Shown here: positions 36,556 through 49,289 of the stretch, piece after piece | Layout: the number at the start of each line of letters is the position of its first letter | Position numbering within the stretch: the first letter of the stretch is position 1 | Assembly: GCA_013423385.1 (NCBI GenBank) | Contig: BLZA01000019.1 | Location: 1,178,001 to 1,242,000 of the forward strand | DNA from: Naganishia liquefaciens | Lineage: Eukaryota > Basidiomycota > Tremellomycetes > Filobasidiales > Filobasidiaceae | Direction of reading: 5' to 3' | Length of the DNA: 64,000 bases | Program-made: the position numbers and the translations under genes | The notes under the pieces: model-generated | The model's database searches: none | What the model was told of the DNA's origin: nothing | The model's input: only the letters and a program-made list of their open reading frames with translations

Positions 36556-37033
36556 GTAGAGGCGAGGGATGCGGTATGTTGATATCCTCGCGCATGGTTG
36601 GCGGATGATGGTGGATGAGAGGATTTCTTATCGCCCGATGATGGACCGTCCGACGCGGGTGGCCAGGCGGCGCGGAGATGATTGGTGATGGCGACCATTT
36701 GGGTGGGCGGACAGAGGAGGAGGACGTCGATGATGCCGCTTTCCTCGACCCAGGCGAGGACGCGGTCGATCATGACTTCGTCTCCGATGGGCAGGAGAGC
36801 TTTCGGGGTCGCATTTTCGCCTTGCGTGAGGGGATACAGGCTGGGATTGGGTATTTGGGGGTTCAGCAAAGGATGCATGAGGAGCACGGCATGTCGGCCA
36901 CTCACGACTCGCCGTATCCGCAGAAGATGACGGCCTGGAAATCCGGATCGTAGTGGTTCCTATTCGGCGCGAGCTTTGTACCGGAAAAGAGACCGGCTGG
37001 GGTGCCACGCGAGGGCACGACGTTGAAGGCCAT
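34533..37033 (-). CDS. GCD1: Translation initiation factor eIF2B subunit gamma
   Basis: Subunit of the guanine-nucleotide exchange complex that recycles eIF2-GDP. ATG 37033 (MAFNVVPSRGTPAGLFSGTK) leads to a nucleotidyltransferase-like start FQAVIFCGYGES, an intron, then LYPLTQGENATPKALLPIGD. The domain continues through SDFVVLPCDISPPASLP and MDAHVYVFRRAVLDLMM. The C-terminal left-handed beta-helix part has ERTNIKKCIIGRHCVLGKN, CVVWDYVVIADG and, after a last intron, AKIENSILCNNVRIGEKAQ, ending TAGEEA with TAG at 34533-34535. Two low-complexity insertions enlarge it: a poly-alanine run (about 36513-36555) within a Ser/Ala-rich linker, and a Gly/Ser plus Gln-rich stretch (about 35200-35400). Its last exon lies within the right repeat arm. 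Confidence 0.92.
36513..36555 (-). repeat. Trinucleotide run coding poly-alanine in eIF2B-gamma
   Basis: An almost pure GGC/GCC repeat (plus strand GGCGGCGGC...) encodes about 14 consecutive alanines in the linker between the first strands of the nucleotidyltransferase domain and the rest. Such runs often vary in length between strains. Confidence 0.85.
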
Positions 37034-37880
37034 GTGTTGGGCGATGTGTGGTGGGGCGTGCCTCTGCAAGTCTGCGCAGGGGGGGAGGGGGGATGGGTTA
37101 TAGAATGACCCGGTGGTGCTTTCTCTCGTCGTTGAATGTCTGAAACTCGCTCGATCGCCTGAAAGAGGCAGTCGCGGATGCAGGCCAACTCTGGACACGG
37201 GACAGTTGGGCGGACGGTTCTTCCGGGGGTACCCCGTCAAGCGCATGGGACTGCTCGTTCGTGCTGCGTCGACCGACCGTCTTTAAGAGAGCCTTGCCGA
37301 GGTGCAGGACGGGATGGGGCCTTTGTATGAATGCTAGCCCACGTGTGCTGCAACAGCGACACACCGGCTACCAAATGGCATGACGCAGTGAGTGGGCAGG
37401 AGCGATTTGATCGCACGGTACTGACGGTACTGATGCTATGTATTCCGAACCAACTGTGAGGAGTCCATTCACCCGAGTGCGTGACCCTCGCCATCGCCAT
37501 GCGGAATGGGAATACACACGCTGCCCGTTTGATGCACAATAGATATGATGGATGGATTCCCCCTCAACGGGTGCAAGATTCATGCGCTGATGAGTCATGG
37601 CGGATGCAAATACTCGAGGGAGCGTCGATCATCAGTCCACACCCATCAACGGGGGCATTATTCCATCACACAAGGGGGTGATGTGATGCGACGGGAAGAC
37701 AACACGGGACAGGAGACCATTCCCACGGGACGACGGACAATACGAGAGGGACATCGGACATCGGACATCGGACATTGTGTCAAACGCAACTGCGCCGCGC
37801 GAATCATCATCAACGACTCGCGCTCGCGCGGAAAGCAATTCTCGCGGGATCCTAGTCTGCTGCGGTCAAGGTGACGCAGG
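37034..37880. other. Divergent intergenic region between eIF2B-gamma and ARF6
   Basis: About 850 bases between divergently transcribed genes, holding both promoters. A short direct repeat (ACATCGG units) sits near 37750-37780. No gene recognised. Confidence 0.45.
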
Positions 37881-38967
<1,087 letters not shown>

Positions 38968-39358
38968 TTCGTGGCGGGGGCAGGGATGGGGAATGGCTTT
39001 TCTTTTTTCTCTCTTTTTCAATTTCGCTCCTTTTCCCTTTTCTTTCGGAGAAATCCCGTTGAATTCCGGGTGTTGGATTCAGCATAGTGCGATTATGGAT
39101 CGCTGGACGGAACGTTGGGATATACATGTATAGGCGAGGCGAGATCATTACCCGTGCCAGACACCGGGTCCCATGCATTGCACCTGCTGCCTCCAGAGTT
39201 GGTCGTGAGGGGGCGTGTGTCGGCTGCATCCGCGCATTGTCGTCTCGAGCCAAGATGGTTCATATCGTAGGCCCCCTGCTTGATGGATTTCTCATGTTCG
39301 TGCATCCAGTAGACTCCATTCCGTAGATAGACAACTCGTCAATCAACTCGATCCCACA
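38968..39358. other. Intergenic region between ARF6 and PET100
   Basis: About 390 bases in tandem orientation with T-rich tracts (39000-39055) likely belonging to the ARF6 3' region. No gene recognised. Confidence 0.4.
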
Positions 39359-39952
39359 ATGGGTGGACCGAATCGTGAGTCCCCAGGAACCCCGAATGCA
39401 AAGCGCCATCTCCGCTGATCACCGAGATCAAGTGGAAATCCTCCGCTTTGCAATGTACCTTGCCGTCCCGACGGCGTCAATCTTGTACTTTGGTGATCCC
39501 GAGTGGTACGATCGTTATGTTGTGCCGGTGAGTGGTGCATCGGCGTGCGGGCGCGGGCGCGGGCGCGGGCGCGAGCGCGGGTGCGGAGGTACCAGCTACC
39601 GATTGCTGACGGCTCCTTTCGCGCTAGTATGGCAAGAAGATTTGGCCAGACTATGAGACGACGCACGTGAGTGTCGAGCCCTCACTGGGTTCGGAACGAC
39701 ACACTGACCTTTAACCTTTTGTTCCTTTGCCAGAAACCGCCGCACACACAGGCAGGCGTCAAGGAACAGCTAGAAAAGTACAAGGCCGAGAGGTTGCAGC
39801 GGAAAATGGCTTCGGGTCAGGTGGAGGGAGCGGGGCAGGTGGGGATGGGGGATGTGTCGGCTGGTGCTGCGGGGGAGACGGTGGGTTCGAGGGTGCCGCT
39901 CGGAACGTTTGGAGGGAGGTCGACAGAGAGTACGACGGAGCGATTGGTTTAG
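39359..39952 (+). CDS. PET100: PET100-like cytochrome c oxidase assembly factor
   Basis: Small inner-membrane chaperone used in building mitochondrial complex IV. Exon 1 (39359-39374) encodes MGGPN; a 58-nt intron leads to LEILRFAMYLAVPTASILYF, one membrane segment, then GDPEWYDRYVVP, the family's most conserved motif. Two further introns connect YGKKIWPDYETTH and KPPHTQAGVKEQLEKYKAER. The C-terminal tail is Gly/Thr/Ser rich and ends LV with TAG at 39950-39952. The intron after YVVP holds a GC-rich run (GGGCGC repeats near 39548-39580). Start choice rests on the MGGPN|LE splice reproducing the M-x-GPNLE start of PET100 proteins. Confidence 0.88.
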
Positions 39953-41043
39953 GTGCGGAAGGAGCAGAGGCGCGTTTGTGAGCTTTTGCGGGATGGGCGT
40001 GTGTTGTATCAGAAGCATCGAATCACTGTATCATATCACTGCTCAGCATTGGCAAGGATTCGAATTCAACCGGCTTGGGAAGGTTCAGGGTGACAGGGGC
40101 GGGTTGGCAGGTCGCATGTAACGGTGAATGCTTTTCGCCGAGATTCTGCAGCGTATTGGCGTGTCCAACGTGATCCAATTAAAGGTGACTGAAGGGACGG
40201 ATAGCCTGAGGGTCGCTACCCTAGGCAATGCTGTGACACGATCACTGCAAACGTCCAAGCCAGTCAGAGCTCAAGCGGTCAAGGTAATTTGTTCGCTCTG
40301 CACAAAAATCCGATGAACGATCGAGAGGACGACTGAGACATCAACGAGGAGGAGACCAAGACGACGACTGCAACACGTTCAACGCATCCCGTCGTACCGT
40401 CAGAGACCCTCCCGCATTGCTGCGACGCCAGCTTGGAAGAGAGCAACAACGCCAATGAAGCCTCTTGGCCATGCGATGGCGCGAGGCAAGGGCCTGACGC
40501 TTCAACATGTATCGTACCGCGAGCGGGTCCACAAACAGAATGATCCTGACAAACGGGTCTCCTAGTTCATGTTGCAGTCGGAGATCAGCAAATCGTATCG
40601 GCAGGCTGTCAGGGCGACCAGAGGTAAGATCCAAATGTCCAACTGGTCGCATGCCGGAACGGCCGCTCAGTTTCACCTTGGGCCTTAGCCTTGCCGGACA
40701 TCTCCACCAGGAGGGAGACGCTAGACTTTTTGCGCATCGATTTGGAAAAGCTCAGGGGGGTTTCGGACATCGTGGGCCCGGCTGCTTGCACTGCCAACGT
40801 GGAGCTAATCTACCTTTGCAGAGCACAATACGCTCGACACTGGCAGATTTTAATCGCAATAACAAGCACTTTATCCCGTCTCTTGGGTTGTCGAGTGCGG
40901 GAATGGTGGACCAAAAACCGCCGCGGCTGATAGGGCAAAAGATACCACGGCACCAAACACTTGTGAGACGGTTTTTCGCATGACATTGGCTATCACATAT
41001 CGTGGCATGTAATTGCTGTGAGACCAGCTCGAATGACAACTGG
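39953..41043. other. Intergenic stretch of ~1.1 kb, nothing supported
   Basis: Between PET100 (+) and GRC3 (-), which converge here. Several short frames on both strands (for example 40507-40983 + and 40341-40676 -) show no domain and no spliced continuation. It should contain both 3' ends. A longer gap than usual for this window, so a decayed gene is possible. Confidence 0.45.
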
Positions 41044-43518
41044 CTAAGCCTGGGACCGCCGCATAATGTTTCGCCTAAACTTTCGTTTCGCCATGCCGAC
41101 GCCCTGATCCTTGCCCTCGACCAAGAACGGCACATCCTCCCACAGCACGCCAAACAAGGAAGTAGGCCGAGACGCCGCATGCGCGGGAAGCCTCCAGTCG
41201 AGCATGCCGCACACGGGCAGTTCCAATTCGCCGGCAATCATGATGCTTACCCGGCTCAGTGCCGCTGCGGGAAGCGGCGTGAGCAAGTGAACAGTCTTTC
41301 CGTCGGGTGATATCGAGCGAATGAGGCCGATGCCGAGACAGTGAGTCTCGCCCGGCGATGGTAGGCTCCGACCGGGCGTGTAGAATCCGTCCGACGTTCC
41401 GTCTGTTCGTTCAACGAGGCCAACGAGGCGGTTGTTGAGCGCGAGAACCAAGTCCTCTTCGATGATGCCATCTGAGCCTTCGCCCGTGATATAGATCTCT
41501 TTGAAGACGGTATCTGTGCTGACCTGCCATGGCGCATGACAGGCCAACGGCCCGGAAAAGTCCCAAAAAGTGTGCTCGCTGTCCGCCGCGCGGGAGTGCA
41601 GGTATGAAATGGTGGAGAGGGTGCGCATGTCCGAGGCCGTGAAGCGGGACAAGAGCGGCGTCACAGGAATCGGCTGGAGTGGGCAGACGACACCAAAGCC
41701 GCTGCGAAGGTGCATGTCGGATTCTTCGATTGTAAAGTCCTCACCCTGAAATGACTGTTCGCCGTCGACTTCTGCGGCGCTCGATTCGGCAAAGGTGAAT
41801 GTATGGGATGGTTCCGCCAAGCGTTCGATTTCTAGCAGGAGGTCCGCGCCGAGACCTTTGACCCACCCTTGGGTGTTGATCACGAGGGGCACAACTTCTG
41901 ATATTCTGGAGGATTCGGTGGCGTTGATGGGGTATTGCACCTCAAAGCGATACTGGTCAACGAGTTGGCCAACGGCGGCGAGGTAGTGTTCCGATGATAG
42001 ACGCGGATTGAGTGCGCCGATAAAATGTGATCGAAGCGGCGCCAACGGATGAGTAAAGGCGGGACCTGTGAGGGTTCAGCTAGAATTCATTGGCCGAGGT
42101 TCTGAGCTTACCGAAAAGCGGCTGATCCAAAAGGTATAACCCAACAGACCCACCGACGCCAAACTCGCTCTGCCCAAGATCTGTATCGAGATATGCAACC
42201 CGTTCATACCTAGTTTCATTAGCAGTGCCGCTGAGCCACCGAGACTACAACCCACTTTTGTAGCAGCCGATTCGCCGCTTCCCGTGCAAATGTACTTTTC
42301 CCGCTGCGCTTTGCCCCCTTGACGATCATGACAAACGGTGCCGCAGGATCTTCTGATACCTCGACATCTTCAAGCTCGTCCCCCTGGTCACGTGGCGGCT
42401 GGCCGATGCGCTCTAGAGCTTCGTGCCATGTTGGCGGAGTGATATAGCGATAGATGGGACTCAAACTCGAATGAAAGATTGGATGTACGCCCGGAAGTCC
42501 GAATGCACCGCGTCCTTCTGGGAACACCTTGTGCAGACCTGCAGCGGCGCCGGGCATGTCAGATAGTCCTGTTGATAGGTCTTGAATAAAAAAGACCGTG
42601 GCCGCTGGATCTATGGCGGGAGGGCTAGGTGAGAGAAGTCGGAGGATCCGGGGCAGGAGGGTATCGGGAGCGGGTCCGGCAGATGATAGTGTTGGAAGTG
42701 GATGCGTCAAAGGAGCATAGACGGGATAGGACGCTGGCGTTGTTGAAGGCGATATTGTCGAGGAGAATACAGAGAGACTGCCTTGTATGGGTGCAATGCG
42801 GGCGGCTCCGCTTAGAACTATGGTCTGAAGGTGCGTTAGCAGATATGATGATTCCGAGAACGCCAGAACTCACCTCATCCGTATTCATAATGATCAACAC
42901 ACCCCTTCTTTTCGGTAAAGTTGGTAGTGTCCGCTCAATGGCATCCGCCGAAATGCCGTAGACGTTGACCCCCTCAGCCGGCACAAAGCTCGATATAGGC
43001 ATCACCTCATCGCCATCGACTCTTCGCTTCTTCCGCGGTCGTCCATTGCCTGACAGGATGCCGGACTCTGCAAAGTCAAAGTCGAAATCTCCGCCATCGC
43101 TGGCGTCTGCGGACGGCGCTCGAGACGCCTCTGTCAGAGTATCTTGATGTCTCTGAAGTTGCTGTTCCGGCTCTTCGTTTGTCTCTGGGGCAGACTGGTC
43201 TTCAACAATGTCAATTTCGACAAAGACGCGGTCCTCGGGTTGACTTTCCGGCTCTTCAGGAGCTTTTATCGGAGTTTGCACCGGAGATGAACGTCGACTT
43301 GAACGGGAACTCTCCGGTCTCTTCAAGTTCTTTCCCTTCTGCCCTCTGACGCCCTTGCCCGCAATGTCCTTTTTCGAGTACGTCTTGCGTGATGAAGAAG
43401 CCTGAGGAATAACTTGCGGTGCCGTCTCAATCTTAGCTTCCGGAGCTACCTGTACCGGCAGCGCATGAGCCGCCTGTTGAAGCAGAAGAGCTGCCTTTCT
43501 CGCAGCGATTGCGGACAT
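41044..43518 (-). CDS. GRC3: GRC3 polynucleotide 5'-hydroxyl kinase (NOL9/CLP1 family)
   Basis: Nucleolar RNA kinase that works with Las1 in ITS2 removal during 25S rRNA maturation. Minus strand; start chosen at 43518 (MSAIAARKAALLLQQ), although an in-frame ATG lies 16 codons upstream at 43566. A long charged N-terminal region (KKRRVDGDE, likely nuclear signal) precedes the beta-rich N-domain (EGVNVYGISADAIERTLPTL). The P-loop is GAKRSGKSTFAREAAN (about 42290), followed after an intron by DTDLGQSEFGVGG, the CLP1/GRC3 Walker-B-like motif. The lid and C-terminal part run through WVKGLGADLL and VCGMLDWRLPAHAA to TAG at 41044-41046. Four exons or so. Confidence 0.9.
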
Positions 43519-43867
43519 GATGGCCGCAAGATGGTTGTAGTAGAAATATGTTTTTCCCTTCTTCATCTGGATAAACTGTTGTAATAACCGCTCTCTATTC
43601 TGAAATTCAGCCGATCACCCTGCCACGCGATCGACCATCGCACGTGACCCGCGGGAAGTCACCTTTCTGGTCAGTGCCCGTTATAGGTATTGGCGGGATA
43701 GGAGCGATTGATGGAAGCACCGACGCCGATCCCGTCAGCCGAGGGATCCTCGCGGCACAGGAGACGCTTCCTTACGCCCACGCTCGGACGTCGAAGACCG
43801 ACGTGGCATATCGACAGCGATCGGAGCTCCTTCTCGGAACAGCAACGACGACCCGAGCAACGTCGTC
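43519..43867. promoter_or_regulatory. Shared divergent promoter region of GRC3 and TRK1 with a CACGTG site
   Basis: About 350 bases separate the two start codons on opposite strands. A CACGTG hexamer lies at 43641-43646. A further 5' exon of TRK1 within this region cannot be excluded, because the frame upstream of ATG 43868 is open to a TGA near 43708. Confidence 0.4.
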
Positions 43868-46800
43868 ATGCAGCAGCAAGGCTTGCGCGATGGGTTTCGC
43901 GACATGATGAACATGGCGGGAGTGAAACCGAGCACGATGCAGTCCTCGACCCTTGTAGAATCCGGCACAGGGTACGACGAGACTGAGGCTAGGATGCGCG
44001 AGTTGAATCAGCCGTTTTGGGTCAAGTTTAGAAAGCTCATCACGGGGAGCCTGAACTTTTATCGTGTACACATGCTGTATTTCATCATTGTGAGTCGCCG
44101 TCAAGAGTTCTTTCCGCACTTGCTGATTTTATGCAGACCCCTCTTATCATTTCCGGAATATTCTACGGCGCCAACACCGAATATCAGATAGACTACGTTG
44201 ACTGCCTGTTCCTATGCGTTTCCGCTATGACCGTTACCGGCTTAGCGACAAACAACCTCAGCCAGTTGAATGGGTATCAGCAATCGCTCTTGTTCGTGCA
44301 AATGGTCATGGGCAATATCATCACAATCAGTCTCGTCATGATCATGGTTCGCCAATATTTTTTCCAACAAGAATTCCGGCATATCATCGAAGCACGCAGG
44401 CAGGCAGAACTCGAAGCAGCGCAAAGAGAAGAGGCTGGGGGCGGTCTCCAGTCGCCCTTGAAAAGGCTGAGAAGACTTTCGCAGTCGCTCAGTCATCCGG
44501 AAGTTCAGAATCAGGATCGTCCCCAGACGACAGGTTCCAAACTGCGCTGGACGGATCTGTTCAGGCATTCAGCACCGCCGACGGCGGAAAACACTCCGCG
44601 ACAATCGCTCGAGGAAGCGCGTGGGGCGCGATCAGAGGATTCCCATCCGTCGTCGGCCTCAAGTCTCGAAAAAGCTCACAGGAATGGGCAGGCTGAAATA
44701 TTGACGCCAAAGCGACCTCCAATGCCGGATAGGCAGCATTCGGGAAGCAAGATGGGGAAGAAAAAGGGAAAGGGCTGGAAGGGGACCAAGCTGAGGACGG
44801 ATATGATACAGCGTGTCGAGGGTGGAGGAGTGGGTCTAGTCAATCCGATGGGCTGGTACCATTCGCCTCTGGAAGGACCTCCTCTTAACGCAACGGTCCT
44901 GCCAAGGGAATCGTACGAGCTGAACGAGACTCGACCAGCGCCCCCGCCTCCAGACTCAATCTTGGACAATGCCGAGGGTATCATGGACTCGACTCAACAG
45001 CCCCCCAACGAGTACTATACAGCGAGCCCGACAGAGCTCAGTCGAACGCAAAGCCCAGAGAATCTCTCTTCTGAGCCTCCACAAGATATGCGACGCTCAT
45101 CCGAGCCTACAAATCACTTGGCTCCTCTTTCAAACGAGGAGAAATTCCCTCGAACGAAAACGATTGCGTTTGATGATAATGTGGACAAAAACCGACCGCA
45201 AAGAGGATCGATCGCCGTTGCAGGAATGACAGGGTCTAGCGCAGCGAATCGGGACTTCATGTACCCTTCGCAGGGACGGACAACTGGGTACATGCCTAGG
45301 ACCGGAACAATTCGAAGCATGAACGCAAGTCAAGGCTTACCTGTGACAAGGAGTGAGTGTGCTTAGACCAATCTCGTCGCCATACTGATATCTTGTACTA
45401 CAGCGATGACCCGACGAACAGCCGCTTCCAGTAGTGGTCGCATACTCCCTGCGACCAGTACTTACGACAGTTCGGGCTTCCCGCGAACCATGACCTTGAA
45501 CCAGACTGCGAAAACTACGGGCTTTGGCGGTTTCCCGACACCGCTTGCGCTATTGCGTACCGGGTTCGAAACGATATTTCCTAAGCAGTCAGAGAAGCTG
45601 GCAAAAACGCTCACGATGCAGCGTACTTTTTCCAACCCGGCCGGTGCGGCACCGACAAACCCCGAAGTCAAGGAGGTTGGCTATATCAGTTTCGACGCGG
45701 GTAGGTGTCGCCACAAGTCTGTTCGATTGCGCTGACAGCTCGCGTTAGTGGTGGGTCGTAATAGTCACTTTCACGACCTGACAAAGGACGAACACGACGA
45801 GCTTGGCGGCGTGGAATACCGAGCGTTACGAGTCCTATTCTGGATCGTGTTATTGGTGAGCTGGCTAGGGCCTGCGAAGGACTCCACTGAACTGTTTGCA
45901 GTACTATATCTGCTTTCAAGTGTTCGCATTCATCATCGTTGGACCGTACATCGAAGCCAAAGACTATCAAGGTGTTTTCCGAGAGCAATTCCGCTACGTA
46001 CCGGAGTATTGGTTCTCAGCCTTCCAGGTGGTCTCAGCGTTTTCGAATACCGGCATGTCGTTGTGTGATCAGTCCATGGTGCCATTCCAGACCGCATACG
46101 TCATGATCGCTGGTAAGTCTCACTCAAGCAGCTTGGAAGACTGTTCACTGAGTTTGGTGTTAGTCATCTTTGTCCTGATTTTCGCCGGAAACACTGCTTT
46201 CCCGATTCTGTGAGTAGACGCGCCGCCGCAATAGCGTTTCTTCTAAATTCTATTCATCAACAGCTTGCGAGGCATCATGTCAGTCTACGTGACGTAGTCA
46301 CGTACTTCCGACCCTTTCTGACGTGCGTTTTTGCAGCTGGATCATATACCGCCTTACGCCTGATGGGTCTCGAGTCCGAGAGACTCTGCAGTTTCTGCTA
46401 GATCATCCAAGACGGTGGGTCGAAAGCAAAGAATCAAGCCACTTCAGCTGACGGTCTTGTCTTGACAAGATGTTTCATCTATCTGTTTCCCCGAACTCAG
46501 ACATATTTCCTCATCTTTGTGATGGTCACGCTCACGTAAGTCATAATTCTCGCAATCCTGTACGAGTATAGACTCACACTCCCCCGCCTGAAGAATGACA
46601 GATTGGGTGTGCTTTCTCGTGTTGGATATCGGGAATCCGTAAGTCTTTCATCCTCGGCGTCGCGCATCTCGCTAAACCTCTATCTATCTAGGGTCATTGA
46701 AGCTATCCCCGTCGGCAAACGGATTGCTGCAGCATTCCTCCAATCCGCTGCCGTGCGTGCAGCTGGTTTCGGTATCGTACCCTTGAACTCATTAGCTCCC

Positions 46801-48267
46801 GCTGTAAAGTGAGCGCGAGCTTGTTTCGGTGCAGAGGAGATGCTGATTTGCTGATTCTGCGATCAGGGTCCTTTATGTGATCATGCGTAAGTGAAAATGA
46901 ACGAAGTGGCGTGTGTGAAAACTCATGCGTCCTTGTTTGTCTACAACTCAGAATACATTTCAGTGTATGTGGTCAACCTGCATCTGATATGGAGTGATGT
47001 TGAATGATTCTCATTTAGCTACCCGATCGCCATGAGTGTAAGGGCGACTAACGTGTATGAAGAAAAGTCACTTGGTGTCTTCAAAGAAGGGCCGGATGAA
47101 GATGAAGAGCCAACAGATCAGGGACCGCAAGCGATCACCAAGTACCTTGGATGGCAGTAAGTAACATCATGGAGCCAAATGGGCTGTCACTAACCTTGTT
47201 ACAGCGCTCGTCGACAGCTTGCGTTTGATATCTGGTGGCTAGCTGGCGCCTTATGGGTCGTCTGCATTGTCGAGGTACGTCGTGTTCTGGGTCTACCGCA
47301 CGCATGAACTCACAAAATTGCAGCGGGGACAATTGAACAACGAAGAGAATGCTCCCTGGTTTTCAATTTTCAACATCATCTTCGAGCTCGTCTCCGCTTA
47401 TGGAACGGTCGGTCTAAGTCTGGGTGTCGCATATGATAACTTCTCGTGAGCAAGCTTTTCCCGGCGACTGGAGGGGATCTGACAAGGTCTCCATAGTCTT
47501 TGCGGAGCATTTAAACCACTTTCAAAGGTCGTCATCATCTTGGTCATGATCAGAGGCCGACATCGAGGCTTACCGGTAGCCGTGAGTGCAACAGGTTGCG
47601 TTCCAGCAAACTATTGCATCTACTCATCCTTCTTACCTCAAGATCGATCGAGCTGTGATGCTTCCGAAAGACTTGAAGGTGGTTGAGGAAAGGCCCATTG
47701 GGGACGATCCCGACCGTCTGGCAAGGCGAGCGACAAGGCGTTCCAGGTGCGCAGGCCTCGTGTGATCTTTGATCAAGCAGTGACTCAACCTCTCACCTTA
47801 GCGTCATTGCTTCTTCTACACACCCTGGATCACCTCGAATGTTTGATCCACCGACACAGCCATCTCTCACGCATATCCGCAGTCGAAGTAACGGCAATGA
47901 AACCATGACCCCTTTCAAACTCTCAGATCCCGCTCACGATGAAGGCGACAATTCAGCGCGCTGGATGAGCAGCACTGGATCTCCCGAACGGACATTTTCG
48001 CTAAACAAGGGGCGCAAGCCCCGTTCGAGCTCGAATGAGAGTAAACATGAGGCATCTATATCCTCTGCGTTTTCACCGACGACCGTAGAGTCAAACGAAC
48101 AGGCTCTCGATACCTCTGAAGGAATACACCCTGCATCGATCCCACCCGGCGGTCTGTATTCGGCGCGGTACAACGCACCGGGGGCCGGTATCGATGCACA
48201 AGGGGCGCCGAGGAGCTTGGGGACTTTGAAGGAGTCGGCGCTTAGCAGACACCCAACGATGAACTGA
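43868..48267 (+). CDS. TRK1: TRK1-type high-affinity potassium transporter with many introns and microexons
   Basis: Plasma-membrane K+ uptake system of the TRK/HKT superfamily. Start taken at ATG 43868. Four pore motifs are visible: MTVTGLATNNLSQLNG; FSNTGMSLCDQSM; VRAAGFGIVPLNSLAP; and SAYGTVGLSLGV. The hydrophobic segments expected between them are present (LYFIITPLIISGIFYG; FVLIFAGNTAFPIL). A long hydrophilic loop of some 450 residues lies between the first and second repeats. Between 46160 and 47200 the coding sequence is split into very small exons, including 46264-46278 (15 nt), 46867-46886 (20 nt) and 46952-46964 (13 nt), which restore FPILLRGIIWIIYRL and VKVLYVIMQYISVYPIAMSV. The C-terminal tail is Ser/Pro rich and ends SRHPTMN with TGA at 48265-48267. 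Confidence 0.92.
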
Positions 48268-49289
48268 AAGCTTCGATAGGGAGAGGTGATTTAATTGTAT
48301 CGATATACCCGGCTTCCAGTTGTATACGTATACCTAGCAACGCCAACATGGCGGTGATCCTTGTATCGCGTCTTTCGTTGTAAGCCCAACCAGATGCGAT
48401 TGCAATGACAGCGTTGATTCAATAGATCGCTGCATTGCACTATCATTCAGCCGCATGATCTGCCTCTACTTGGCTCATCCTCTACTTCGTTTGCGACAGC
48501 CTCGGAAGAATGACGACACTCATTAGTCATCCTGTTGTTTACTATGTGCGTCCCCCGCCAACGACTGTCGAACGGTCGGACTAACGAAGTGACACATTTG
48601 AGGCTTTGCATTTATTCGAGCCATTGTTCTCCAGGTGCGGTTTTACATTGTTCTCGATAGATCGACGTGCCAGGCACTGAGGCAAAGCTATATGACAGAG
48701 ATGAAGAGACAACACAGGACAACACTAGCAGGACAATAATGTCGGTCACTGAACGATCCTGGCCGAGGGGCTGTCGAGTTACGAAGAGGGTCGGATGCGG
48801 ACACCGTTTAAGATCATGCAAAGCTGATGCTACACCCTTGGATCCGAGGGCCTCCTTCTCAGGCTCTCGAGTCACCTACTCTCATCTTCGTTGGCTGAGC
48901 CCGCGAATAACAGAAGACACGCCGAGAGAAGCGACCTGAGCTATACAGAAGCCGTAACCGTAAGTCTTCCTGAAGAGAATGCTGTTTCAGCCAAAGGACC
49001 ATCAAGGGATGATGATGGCATCAAAAGCGGACAGATCAACCTTGTTCGATTGGCCTTCCATGGTATACAAGCTGTCGTCAACCCGCCTGGATCGTCAGAC
49101 CTTCCGCTCATACACATTTGCGAAACTGAATCCGCCCTTTTAGCAGTCCTTTGCACTTATCTCTACCTCGACTTGACATCAGAACAGACATATCTGCTAG
49201 TTGCAACCTACGCGGGAAATACAGGCTCGAAAAGACAGGTCGTCATCTAAGTCTACTGGCGCATTTCGCACAACGACACAGTCATCATC
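48268..49289. other. Intergenic region upstream of CRG1
   Basis: About 1 kb holding the TRK1 3' end and CRG1 promoter. A 119-codon frame at 48891-49250 begins at TTG and shows no domain. No gene supported. Confidence 0.45.

Noticed and set aside
40380-40710. Histone H2A-like echo (MSGKAKA start and a PVG motif) on the minus strand
   Set aside because: Only a few residues agree, the two matches need different frames, and the histone-fold helices are absent.
48891-49250. 119-codon frame before CRG1
   Set aside because: It begins with TTG, has no homology I recognise, and fits a 5' region.
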